Part shown: in pieces, positions 6,920 through 13,646 of the stretch
Numbering within the stretch: position 1 is the first letter of the stretch
Layout: each line of letters starts with the position of its first letter
Notes under the pieces: generated by a model
Told to the model about the DNA's origin: nothing
Seen by the model: the letters and a program-made list of their open reading frames with translations, nothing else
The model's database searches: none
DNA from: Bacteroidales bacterium
GTDB lineage: Bacteria > Bacteroidota > Bacteroidia > Bacteroidales > WCHB1-69
Length of the DNA: 13,646 nucleotides
Reading direction: 5' to 3'
Assembly (NCBI GenBank): GCA_017964755.1
Contig: JAGCRI010000150.1
Location: 1 to 13,646, forward strand
Translations under genes and position numbers: made by a program

Positions 6920-7878
6920 AAAAAGCCATTATTCTGCCGGTGCTGCTTTTGTGCCTTGTCGCTTGCCGCAAGAATCTTGAAGACCAGTGTGACGATTACC
7001 AACAGGCAATGCGCGATTTCGTTGTACGTATCAGTCAGACGGCAAAAAGTGAAAATCCCAATTTCGTTATAATCCCTCAAAACGGAATAGAGCTGATAAC
7101 AACAGGAGAGACTGCCAATTCAGCATTAGCACGTGATTATCTTGCCGCCATTGACGGACACGGGCAGGAAGATCTTTTTTACGGCTATTCATCTGACGAA
7201 ACTCCGACCCCTTCAGCCGAGACGAATTATCTGCTTTCCTATCTGAGGCGGTCGCACAATGAAGGAAAGACAATCTTCGTAACTGACTATTGCTCACAAA
7301 ACCAGCATATTTCAGACTCATACGCCCGCTGCGATGCCGAGGGCTTCGTAGCTTTCCCTGCCCCTCACCGCAGCCTTAATGTTATTCCAACCAATAGTAT
7401 CCATAACGAAAACAACGATACAATCCGCAAGTTAAGTGAAGTCAGGAATTTTCTCTATCTTATTAATCCTGAGAATTATAACACAAAACAAAAATTTATT
7501 GACGCCGTGCGTGCCACAAATTATGACCTTCTTATTATGGACATGTTTTTAGATGGCGACAACGCTTTCACGAAAGATGAGGTGGAGAGTTTGAGACAGA
7601 AAGCAAACGGCGGAAAGAGGCTTGTGATTTGCTACATGTCGATTGGTGAGGCGGAGGACTACCGCTACTATTGGAACAGCGCATGGAGCAGCAACCCGCC
7701 GGCGTGGCTCGCAAAAGAGAACCCCGACTGGGACGGAAACTACAAAGTGAGGTATTGGAACGCCGAATGGCAGGCCATTATCTGCGCCTCACGCGACAGC
7801 TACCTGCAACGAATCCTCAACGCAGGCTTTGACGGTGCTTATCTCGACATTGTTGACGCCTACGAATATTTCGAGTAA
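6916..7878 (+). CDS. GH114/TM1410-family TIM-barrel lipoprotein, apparently circularly permuted
   Basis: This 320-aa protein has a lipoprotein signal with Cys17 in LVAC. It belongs to the family once mislabelled as cysteinyl-tRNA synthetase and now linked to endo-alpha-1,4-polygalactosaminidases (COG2342, Pfam Glyco_hydro_114). Family motifs are NYDLLIMD (202-209), CYMSIGEAEDYRYYW (239-253), NPDWDGNYKVRYWNAEW (269-285) and GFDGAYLDIVDAYEYFE (304-320, the very C-terminus). Asp209, Glu245 and Asp311 are candidate active-site acids. Blocks that normally follow the DIVDAYEY motif instead come first: MRDFV (32-36), NFVIIPQNGIEL (49-60), GQEDLFYGY (83-91) and KTIFVTDYC (118-126). This indicates a circular permutation with all parts kept. 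The start overlaps the phoH stop (ATGA), suggesting translational coupling. A substrate cannot be assigned; a hexosaminidase acting on surface polysaccharide is only a guess. Confidence 0.87.
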   Translation: MKKAIILPVLLLCLVACRKNLEDQCDDYQQAMRDFVVRISQTAKSENPNFVIIPQNGIELITTGETANSALARDYLAAIDGHGQEDLFYGYSSDETPTPSAETNYLLSYLRRSHNEGKTIFVTDYCSQNQHISDSYARCDAEGFVAFPAPHRSLNVIPTNSIHNENNDTIRKLSEVRNFLYLINPENYNTKQKFIDAVRATNYDLLIMDMFLDGDNAFTKDEVESLRQKANGGKRLVICYMSIGEAEDYRYYWNSAWSSNPPAWLAKENPDWDGNYKVRYWNAEWQAIICASRDSYLQRILNAGFDGAYLDIVDAYEYFE

Positions 7879-7882
7879 GAGA

Positions 7883-10072
7883 TCAGTCTTTCAAGCAGCG
7901 GACAGCATACCCATTAGCCACACCATAAGTTGACTTGATTACGTATGCATTGTAATGTTTTAAATTGTATCCGTGAGCTGAACCTGAAGAATTTTCTGTA
8001 GAAGACCAAATTTCAGCTTCTAAACCAAAATCAAAGTAATTTCCATTATAACCTCCTGCAGGTACTATACTTAATCCGACCAAATCATTAGCAGATACGT
8101 CATTTGAAATTGCGCAAGTAGTTGTACTCGTAGAAGTCCAACCTGAAACTGAAGCTATGGATTTTGCAATATAAGTACTTTCACTACCGCACCAATATTG
8201 AATATCCGAACTAACATAGTTTATCAGCTGCGTCCATTCTGAGACACTCGGTATATGCCATCCATTTGGACAAGCACCCTGTACACCACTCGGATTTGCG
8301 GAAGACGAGGCAGCATTTTTCATTGCAGCAGGCCAGTTATATAACAAACCAAATGTTGCTTTGTTAGAAGGATTATTATTGGGATAATACCAATATGCTG
8401 TAGTTGTGCTTACACTATTTCCTGGTGAAATTGGATCTCCATTTGCGTAGTGCTCTGTTTTAAGGTTTTCTTTCATCCAGCACTGTGTTCCAATCTCAAG
8501 CGTATTATAATTATTGTTGTAATAGTCTGTTATAGTTCCTCCACATGCCCAAAGAGTTGTAAATTCTTCTACTGATCCGTATGAAGTGTCAACAGCGTTT
8601 ATGGCGTATGCACAAACATAATATTTTGTCAAAGCATTTAAGCCAGTCATATTATAGTTAAATGCGCCTATACCACTTCCAAGAACAATAGTACTATCAG
8701 ATAACGTTGGATTGCCAGTCGTATTCCAGCAAATTCCATATTCTGTAACTGTACTTCCACCATCTGAAATGACATTTCCACCGACAACAGCCGATTTACT
8801 GTTTACACTGCTTGCAAGTGCTGTATTTACTGTTGGTGCATAAGCTATAGTCCAAATGCCAATTGTATCTCCATAGACAATTCCAGCGTTATTCATTGCA
8901 AATGCTCTAACGTAATACTTGATACCATAAGATAAACCACTTATTAAACACGTATAACTCCCCATTCCAAGGCCATTAAGAGTATGTGAATTAGATAGTG
9001 TTGGATTTATTGTTGTGTCCCAACATACACCACTGAAGACAAGCGGTGTGCCTCCATCATTTGTAACTGTAGCAAATACAGTAGCTGAAGAAGCATTTAT
9101 ATTTGAAACGGAATCTGTGGTAACAGTTGGCAATGTTACCACCGGAGTTGCTGATGCATTCCAATACGGCACGCTGTTTGTATCCATTGTCAGCACTTCA
9201 CCGGGGTTGCCGGCAGGGACAATGTGCCACGCCATGTCCAACGTATCCCAGTAAAGTATGTCGCCTTTGTTGGTGCCGGCAGGTTTATTCAACAAATTGT
9301 TGAAATCTGCAGTATCTGCGTAAATTGCATGGTTAGAGTTTAAGACATAATCTGCAGTATCGGCATAAATTGCATGGTTGGAGTTTAATGCATAATCTGC
9401 AGTGTCAGCGTATGCAGCAGCAGTCGCATAATTTGCTGTATCTGAATTGTATGCAAACTTTGCGGTGTCGGAGTTTTGGGCGTTTAACAGAAATTTTGCC
9501 GTGTCGGCATATATGGAATTGTATGCGTTTGCAGAATAATTTGATTGTGCAGAGTAATCAGCGGTGTCGGCATAAATGGCAGTATGGGCTGTATTAGCAA
9601 AACTTGCAGTGATTGACGTGGTTGCGCTTCCGGCAGCCGCAGCATATAGAGCTGTGTCAACCTTATGCGCACTCTCCGAATAAAATGAATACGGGACAGT
9701 GAGCAGCTGCTGCGTGCCTACAATTGTGTAATTTGTCCCCCCTGTGATGTCAACTTCTGTCTTCACAAAAAAGTTGTGCTTGCCCCACTCTATGCCGGCG
9801 AGAGTGTTAACAAGCAGCGGAGTTCCTGCGCCTATCTGTATTGTGGCAAGCCCGTAAGCATTTGTGGTAACAGTGTGCTTCTCCATGAAGACCGCCCCGC
9901 CGTTTATGTTATCCTGCAATATGCTCACGCGGATTCCAATCTGCTGGTTGGCCACCAATTCATTATTGCTGTTACGTATAATGGCCTGATAGGTCATCCT
10001 TTGCGGCGGCTGCGCCATAATACTGACTATTAGTGAAATAAGAAAAACAATTAGCGACAAAGATTTTTTCAT
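7883..10072 (-). CDS. Large exported surface protein with YADTA-repeat stalk, two Fn3-like repeats and C-terminal FISUMP domain
   Basis: This 729-aa protein has a signal peptide (1-20, cut before QPPQ). Residues 22-130 form the N-terminal domain common to many Bacteroidetes surface proteins: RMTYQAIIRNSNNELVANQQ (25-44), TNAYGLATIQIG (70-81), QQLLTVPYSFYSESA (121-135). Residues 138-257 are a low-complexity stalk of YADTAD/SDTAKF-type repeats that resembles trimeric adhesin or tail-fibre stalks. Two Fn3-like repeats follow (about 316-406 and 412-506), each with a V-x-x-DGG, CW and NPTLS pattern. The C-terminus (511-729) is a Fibrobacter succinogenes major paralogous (FISUMP) domain: CWMKENL, GLLYNWPAAM, ACPNGWHIPSVSEW, WSSTENSS and a final YAVRCLKD. 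A role on the cell surface in attachment is inferred. The stop lies 4 bases from that of the convergent GH114-like gene. The Fn3 and FISUMP part looks more AT-rich than the N-terminal part. Confidence 0.88.
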   Translation of the reverse strand: MKKSLSLIVFLISLIVSIMAQPPQRMTYQAIIRNSNNELVANQQIGIRVSILQDNINGGAVFMEKHTVTTNAYGLATIQIGAGTPLLVNTLAGIEWGKHNFFVKTEVDITGGTNYTIVGTQQLLTVPYSFYSESAHKVDTALYAAAAGSATTSITASFANTAHTAIYADTADYSAQSNYSANAYNSIYADTAKFLLNAQNSDTAKFAYNSDTANYATAAAYADTADYALNSNHAIYADTADYVLNSNHAIYADTADFNNLLNKPAGTNKGDILYWDTLDMAWHIVPAGNPGEVLTMDTNSVPYWNASATPVVTLPTVTTDSVSNINASSATVFATVTNDGGTPLVFSGVCWDTTINPTLSNSHTLNGLGMGSYTCLISGLSYGIKYYVRAFAMNNAGIVYGDTIGIWTIAYAPTVNTALASSVNSKSAVVGGNVISDGGSTVTEYGICWNTTGNPTLSDSTIVLGSGIGAFNYNMTGLNALTKYYVCAYAINAVDTSYGSVEEFTTLWACGGTITDYYNNNYNTLEIGTQCWMKENLKTEHYANGDPISPGNSVSTTTAYWYYPNNNPSNKATFGLLYNWPAAMKNAASSSANPSGVQGACPNGWHIPSVSEWTQLINYVSSDIQYWCGSESTYIAKSIASVSGWTSTSTTTCAISNDVSANDLVGLSIVPAGGYNGNYFDFGLEAEIWSSTENSSGSAHGYNLKHYNAYVIKSTYGVANGYAVRCLKD
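9307..9412 (-). repeat. 45-bp tandem repeats in the stalk region
   Basis: Two full 45-bp units (9307-9351 and 9352-9396) differ at 5 positions; a partial third unit begins at 9397. Each full unit encodes a 15-residue YADTADYxLNSNHAI segment, so copy-number changes keep the frame. More degenerate YADTA-like copies extend to about 9660. The repeat is the likely source of stalk length variation in the surface protein. Confidence 0.85.
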
Positions 10073-10091
10073 AAATGTGATTTTTAATGCG

Positions 10092-10099
10092 CAAAAGTA
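10092..10099 (-). promoter_or_regulatory. Putative -7 box for the FISUMP surface-protein gene
   Basis: The minus strand reads TACTTTTG, an exact TAnnTTTG match, 19 bases upstream of the ATG at 10072-10070. No clear TTG -33 element was found. It lies back to back with the plus-strand box at 10122-10129. Confidence 0.55.
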
Positions 10100-10121
10100 A
10101 TAAAAATTTCAAATTATTGTT

Positions 10122-10129
10122 TATCTTTG
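10122..10129 (+). promoter_or_regulatory. Putative -7 box for the GLUG-repeat gene
   Basis: TATCTTTG matches TAnnTTTG exactly and lies 61 bases before the ATG at 10191. The AT-rich leader has no Shine-Dalgarno sequence. No clear TTG was seen at the expected -33 distance; that place is occupied by the opposing promoter. Confidence 0.55.
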
Positions 10130-10190
10130 CATAATTTATATTAAAAAAGTCATTAACCATTAAAATCATTATTAACAAAATAGACGCATT

Positions 10191-13100
10191 ATGAAACATT
10201 TTTACAATTTTCTGCTCGCATTTTTATGCTTGAGCGCGGGACTTGTGGCAAACGCACAGGTCATTTCAACACTGCCTTGGTCTGACGGCTTTGAAGGCGG
10301 TTTGAACAACTGGATTGTCGAAAGCGATGACATTGATTATGAATGGATTCTCGCAGAAGGCAATCCCGCCATCTTTTCCATCCTGCATTCCGCCCATAAC
10401 GGAACACAGAACGTCTACTTTTATTCTTCAAACCATACATCATCTCTGCTTTCGCCAGTATTCAACTTGGCGGGCAAGAACAATGTGGTCATATCTTTCT
10501 GGTACTCTATGCAAGTAAGAAACGGTAATAATGACGAACTGACGCTTTACTATAGGAAATCGTCAAGCGACAGCTGGACTGAGCTTGTGTATTTGTCCGG
10601 CGACATGAAAGACTGGTACTACGTGCAGGTGCCAGTTACAGACCTTTCCTCAACAGTACAGTTCAAATTTGAAGGCCACAGCCAATATGGTGGCGGTGTC
10701 CTCATTGACGACATCACCGTGAAAGAGAACGACTACTGGACTGACGAAGGTAATTATAACATCTCATGGTACGACGGCAGCGGCAACTACTCCATTTCAA
10801 ACGCCGCACAACTCGCCGGTGTCGCCTATTTAGTTAACAATGGGACAGAGTATTTTGCCAATTCCACTATCAACCTAACCTCCGACATTGACCTCACTGG
10901 GCACGAATGGGTACCTATAGGGAGCTTTTATTCCAACTATTACTTCGCCGGCAAGTTCAAAGGCAACAACCACACTATTGACAATCTTTTTATCGCTGAC
11001 CAGGATTTTAGCGATTATTCAGGTTTGTTCGGGTACATAAATATGGATGCTACTATACAAGACCTGACCCTTGAGGAACATTCAAGCATCAACGCCACAA
11101 ACAAAGTTGCTGTCGGCGGCTTCGTAGGAGCGGTTAAAAATAGCGGTTCTTTAGCAGCCACAATCTCCAATTGTATCAACAAGGCTACAATTGTTGGCTA
11201 TATGGAAGTTGGCGGTATTGTTGGTGCTACTGCTGCACAGCTTAATATCAGCAACTGCTACAACTATGGTGATATTTGCGCTTTGAATCATAATACCGAT
11301 TTTGTCGGTGGCATTATAGGAGATATTGCTTCTAATACGAATATTACTTCCTGTGGAAATTATGGCACCGTCTATGCTTTAGGAGATGTTGCAGGCGGCA
11401 TTGCAGGTGGGGGATATCGCGGTGTTTTTGACAAGTGCTTCAATAAAGGTGAGATAACCGCTGATGGAAAATTCGTCGGGGGTATCTGCGGTAATTATGG
11501 GTATATTGTGAACTGCTACAATTTGGGTGTAATCAGGAGCAATGACTCCTATGCAGGCGGCATTTGTGGGGATAAGAATTCTGAGGAACCGATATACAAC
11601 TGTTTCAATAGAGGAAAGGTATCCGTATACAACAAGTATGCCGGCGGCATTGTGGGTTATGCAGAGGACAACGTCTCAGTTGTGAATGTTTACAATACGG
11701 CAATGATCTTCGCCAGCGAATATAAAGGTGCCATAATCGGTTACCTTAGCACTTCCGAAAGCAACTGCACACTCTTGGGATATTATGACAATGACTATGC
11801 AAGTGACAACCTTAACTCTTTTACAAGTATGAGCGGCTCATCTATGAAAACTGACGGTTTTGCCTCCACATTGAACAGTCACCTCTCTATGAACCCGAAT
11901 AGCGACCTGCCGTGGGAGACATGGCAACAGGATAATCTGTCAAACGGCGGCTATCCCACATTCGGCTTTGATGCCGACTACGGCCACTACTGGATATGCT
12001 CTGGCAATTACAACACCGACTGGTTCCAGCCCTTCACCACCACATTCAATATCGGCACCGCAGTCGAACTTGCCGGCGTGGCTTACCTCTGCGATATTGA
12101 GGGCGAAACCTTCGAAGGCAAAACCATCAAACTGACCGCTGACATCGACCTCGCAGGCCACGAATGGGTCGCTATCGGCAACCAGTGGGATCCAATCCGT
12201 TTCGGAGGCAGTTTTGACGGCAATAACCACAAGATTTCAAACCTCTACAGCGAAGCCCAGGATTTTTCATACCTTTATGGTCTTATCGGCAATATGTACA
12301 ATACAAACACATCAGCAGCTACATTTGTAAAGGATCTTACCATTGATGCCACATGCGAAATATATGTTCCTGATTACGATGAAATAGGCGGCATTGTCGC
12401 TTTCGTGGGCTCAAACGACTTCACCATATCAAACTGCAAAAACTATGCAACGGTTACTGGTTCTTACTATGTCGGTGGCATTATTGGTGATATGAATAGT
12501 TATAGCAGTTCTGAAAATTCACAATTTTATATAAGCCAATGTGAAAACTATGGTAAAATTTCCGGTCAGTTTGATGTAGCCGGTATTGTCGGTTATTCAT
12601 ACGCAGATAACATTACGATAGACAACTGCACCAACAACGGCGATATCCTGTCTGCCAATTCTGACGGCTATGTTGGCGGTATTGCAGGTTATGCAGATGT
12701 TAACGACACCTGCATAATCACAAATTGCCAGAACAACGGCAATATCTGGGGCGATGATTATTACATGGGAGGCATTATCGGATATGCGGATGGGCATAAC
12801 ATTATTGACAACTGCACTAACACAGGTGAAGTGAAAAATTATGACGGAATAGCCAATTACGATGATTATGTGGGCGGTATTGCCGGTTATATATACGGTT
12901 ACCAGTCTGTGGTTTCAAACTGCACAAATATCGGTGATATTATCGGTGATGATGAGGTAGGCGGAATTGTCGGATATACTAATACTGGCGGAACTGCTTT
13001 TGAAAACTATCCCAGCATCCATGTATTTGTCACCGACTGCCAAAACAGGGGTAACGTCACTGCTCCATACGGTTATGAAACAGGTGGTATTGTTGGTGAG

Positions 13101-13646
13101 GCATCCAATTCTTCCGCTTGGATTGACAGATGTTCAAACAGCGGCAACATCACCGGTTACGACTATGTAGGAGGTATTTCAGGCTATCGTGGAAGCGTCT
13201 CCAACTGCTACAACACCGGCAACATTGTGTCTGATGATTATTACGCTGGCGGCATTATCGGATATATGTGTGGTAACAGCCCCGACTACGCTTTGTTGGC
13301 AAACTGCTACAACAGGGGAAATGTCTCTGCCAATGACTATGATGCTGGCGGCCTTGTGGGTTACGCAAGTGATTATTCATACATCACCAACTGCTACACC
13401 ACCGGCGAAGTTACTGCAGACTCTGACTTCGGTGCTGTTATTGGCAACAAATACGACAGCGATGTCATCATGAACGCCCTGTTCTATAATGATAACCTTG
13501 ACAACGACAACGGCTTTGGCACAGCAATGAGCGCCGCCGATATGAAATCAGCAGTCCTGTTGGATACACTTAACGGTTACGTCAGCGTTTGGAACCCAGA
13601 CAACATCAACTTCATACAGTTGGAGGCTTGGGAATTCCGCAACGGT
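10191..13646 (+). CDS. Giant secreted GLUG-repeat beta-solenoid surface protein (3' end beyond window)
   Basis: The frame stays open for 1152 codons from the ATG at 10191 to the right edge. A signal peptide covers residues 1-22 (ending VANA, then Q23). Residues 28-178 resemble a choice-of-anchor J or MAM-like jelly roll: LPWSDGFEGGLNNW, SPVFNL, VISFWYSMQ and a closing GGGVLIDDITV. Two solenoid cassettes follow. Each opens with a QLAGVAYL / ELAGVAYL block (from about 202 and 621), a DIDLxGHEWVxIG block and GxFxGNNHxIxNL. Cassette 1 then has about 7 GLUG repeats (304-520) and closes with a NGGYPTFG segment. Cassette 2 has about 11 (730-1085). The repeat pattern is GG(I/V)(V/I)G then NCxNxG. Such proteins are secreted or surface-anchored adhesins or sugar-binding scaffolds. 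A type IX secretion tail, if any, would lie beyond the window. It is divergent from the FISUMP gene. Confidence 0.9.
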   Translation, partial: MKHFYNFLLAFLCLSAGLVANAQVISTLPWSDGFEGGLNNWIVESDDIDYEWILAEGNPAIFSILHSAHNGTQNVYFYSSNHTSSLLSPVFNLAGKNNVVISFWYSMQVRNGNNDELTLYYRKSSSDSWTELVYLSGDMKDWYYVQVPVTDLSSTVQFKFEGHSQYGGGVLIDDITVKENDYWTDEGNYNISWYDGSGNYSISNAAQLAGVAYLVNNGTEYFANSTINLTSDIDLTGHEWVPIGSFYSNYYFAGKFKGNNHTIDNLFIADQDFSDYSGLFGYINMDATIQDLTLEEHSSINATNKVAVGGFVGAVKNSGSLAATISNCINKATIVGYMEVGGIVGATAAQLNISNCYNYGDICALNHNTDFVGGIIGDIASNTNITSCGNYGTVYALGDVAGGIAGGGYRGVFDKCFNKGEITADGKFVGGICGNYGYIVNCYNLGVIRSNDSYAGGICGDKNSEEPIYNCFNRGKVSVYNKYAGGIVGYAEDNVSVVNVYNTAMIFASEYKGAIIGYLSTSESNCTLLGYYDNDYASDNLNSFTSMSGSSMKTDGFASTLNSHLSMNPNSDLPWETWQQDNLSNGGYPTFGFDADYGHYWICSGNYNTDWFQPFTTTFNIGTAVELAGVAYLCDIEGETFEGKTIKLTADIDLAGHEWVAIGNQWDPIRFGGSFDGNNHKISNLYSEAQDFSYLYGLIGNMYNTNTSAATFVKDLTIDATCEIYVPDYDEIGGIVAFVGSNDFTISNCKNYATVTGSYYVGGIIGDMNSYSSSENSQFYISQCENYGKISGQFDVAGIVGYSYADNITIDNCTNNGDILSANSDGYVGGIAGYADVNDTCIITNCQNNGNIWGDDYYMGGIIGYADGHNIIDNCTNTGEVKNYDGIANYDDYVGGIAGYIYGYQSVVSNCTNIGDIIGDDEVGGIVGYTNTGGTAFENYPSIHVFVTDCQNRGNVTAPYGYETGGIVGEASNSSAWIDRCSNSGNITGYDYVGGISGYRGSVSNCYNTGNIVSDDYYAGGIIGYMCGNSPDYALLANCYNRGNVSANDYDAGGLVGYASDYSYITNCYTTGEVTADSDFGAVIGNKYDSDVIMNALFYNDNLDNDNGFGTAMSAADMKSAVLLDTLNGYVSVWNPDNINFIQLEAWEFRNG
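10794..11966 (+). repeat. Solenoid cassette 1 of the GLUG-repeat gene
   Basis: Residues 202-592 contain the opening block, about seven GLUG repeats and the closing NGGYPTFG segment. The GLUG units average about 30 residues and begin VGGFVG, VGGIVG, VGGIIG, AGGIAG, VGGICG, AGGICG and AGGIVG. The repeats are diverged at DNA level. Confidence 0.8.
12051..13646 (+). repeat. Solenoid cassette 2 of the GLUG-repeat gene (to window edge)
   Basis: From residue 621 the same opening block recurs, followed by about eleven GLUG repeats (IGGIV, VGGIIG, VAGIVG, VGGIAG, MGGIIG, VGGIAG, VGGIVG, TGGIVG, VGGISG, AGGIIG, AGGLVG). It then has a closing MSAADMKS...LNGY...WEFRNG segment that parallels the end of cassette 1. 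The last residues in the window (RNG) line up with the NGG of the first closing segment, so this cassette is nearly complete. Confidence 0.8.

Larger units (their letters stand above)
3212..7878 (+). other. Probable five-gene operon fprA - rubredoxin - exported protein - phoH - GH114-like lipoprotein
   Basis: All five genes point the same way, with gaps of 38, 19 and 6 bases and a 4-base overlap. Only one good -7 box was seen, before fprA; none was found in the three short gaps. No hairpin followed by a U-tract was seen inside. Cotranscription is an inference from spacing. The first two genes clearly work together; a functional link to the last three is not evident. Confidence 0.6.

Noticed and set aside
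6454..7080. A 208-codon minus-strand frame across the phoH/GH114 junction
   Set aside because: It is antisense to two well-supported genes and its translation is Ser/Arg-rich without motifs.
6916..7878. Cysteinyl-tRNA synthetase
   Set aside because: This is an old database label for the TM1410 family. No HIGH or KMSKS signature is seen, and the protein has a lipoprotein signal.
9307..9660. CRISPR-like array
   Set aside because: The repeats are contiguous without unique spacers, in frame, and encode the YADTA stalk of a surface protein.
12597..12797. Minus-strand frame with Val/Ile-rich translation
   Set aside because: It is the antisense of the regular GLUG repeats; periodic repeat codons keep the opposite frame open by chance.

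Overview
The window looks like a chromosomal segment of a Bacteroidetes bacterium, probably of the order Bacteroidales. Supporting signs are the TAnnTTTG-type -7 promoter boxes, weak or absent Shine-Dalgarno sequences, a fused formimidoyltransferase-cyclodeaminase, a FISUMP-type surface protein, a GLUG-repeat surface protein, and an exported protein family known mainly from this phylum. No RNA genes, insertion sequences, CRISPR arrays or phage genes were seen. No gene-free stretch exceeds about 165 bases.

Layout from left to right. (1) 1-1182, minus: 5' part of ftcD (histidine degradation), cut by the left edge. (2) 1271-3046, minus: a two-gene unit, lemA followed by a TPM-domain membrane protein with a glycine-rich tail. 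(3) 3047-3211: divergent promoter region. (4) 3212-7878, plus: five tightly packed genes with gaps of 38, 19, 6 and -4 bases. They encode a flavodiiron protein (FprA), its electron donor rubredoxin (53 aa), an exported protein commonly mislabelled asparagine synthetase B, the PhoH-family ATPase, and a lipoprotein of the GH114/TM1410 TIM-barrel family. (5) 7883-10072, minus: a 729-aa surface protein with an adhesin-like stalk of YADTA repeats, two Fn3-like repeats and a C-terminal FISUMP domain. (6) 10073-10190: a compact divergent promoter with two back-to-back -7 boxes inside an imperfect palindrome. (7) 10191 to the right edge, plus: at least 1152 codons of a secreted GLUG-repeat beta-solenoid protein, built as a choice-of-anchor-J-like domain plus two solenoid cassettes of unequal length.

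Functionally, FprA and rubredoxin form a classic O2 or NO detoxification pair suited to an anaerobe. LemA and the TPM protein form a recurrent envelope-associated pair. The two large exported proteins at the right probably act on the cell surface.

The most notable observation is that the GH114-like lipoprotein appears circularly permuted. The segments that normally form the C-terminal half of this TIM barrel come first, and those that normally form the N-terminal half, with the acidic active-site motifs, come last. No clearly new multi-gene system was found; the other points of interest are the mosaic repeat architecture of the two surface proteins and the promoter between them.
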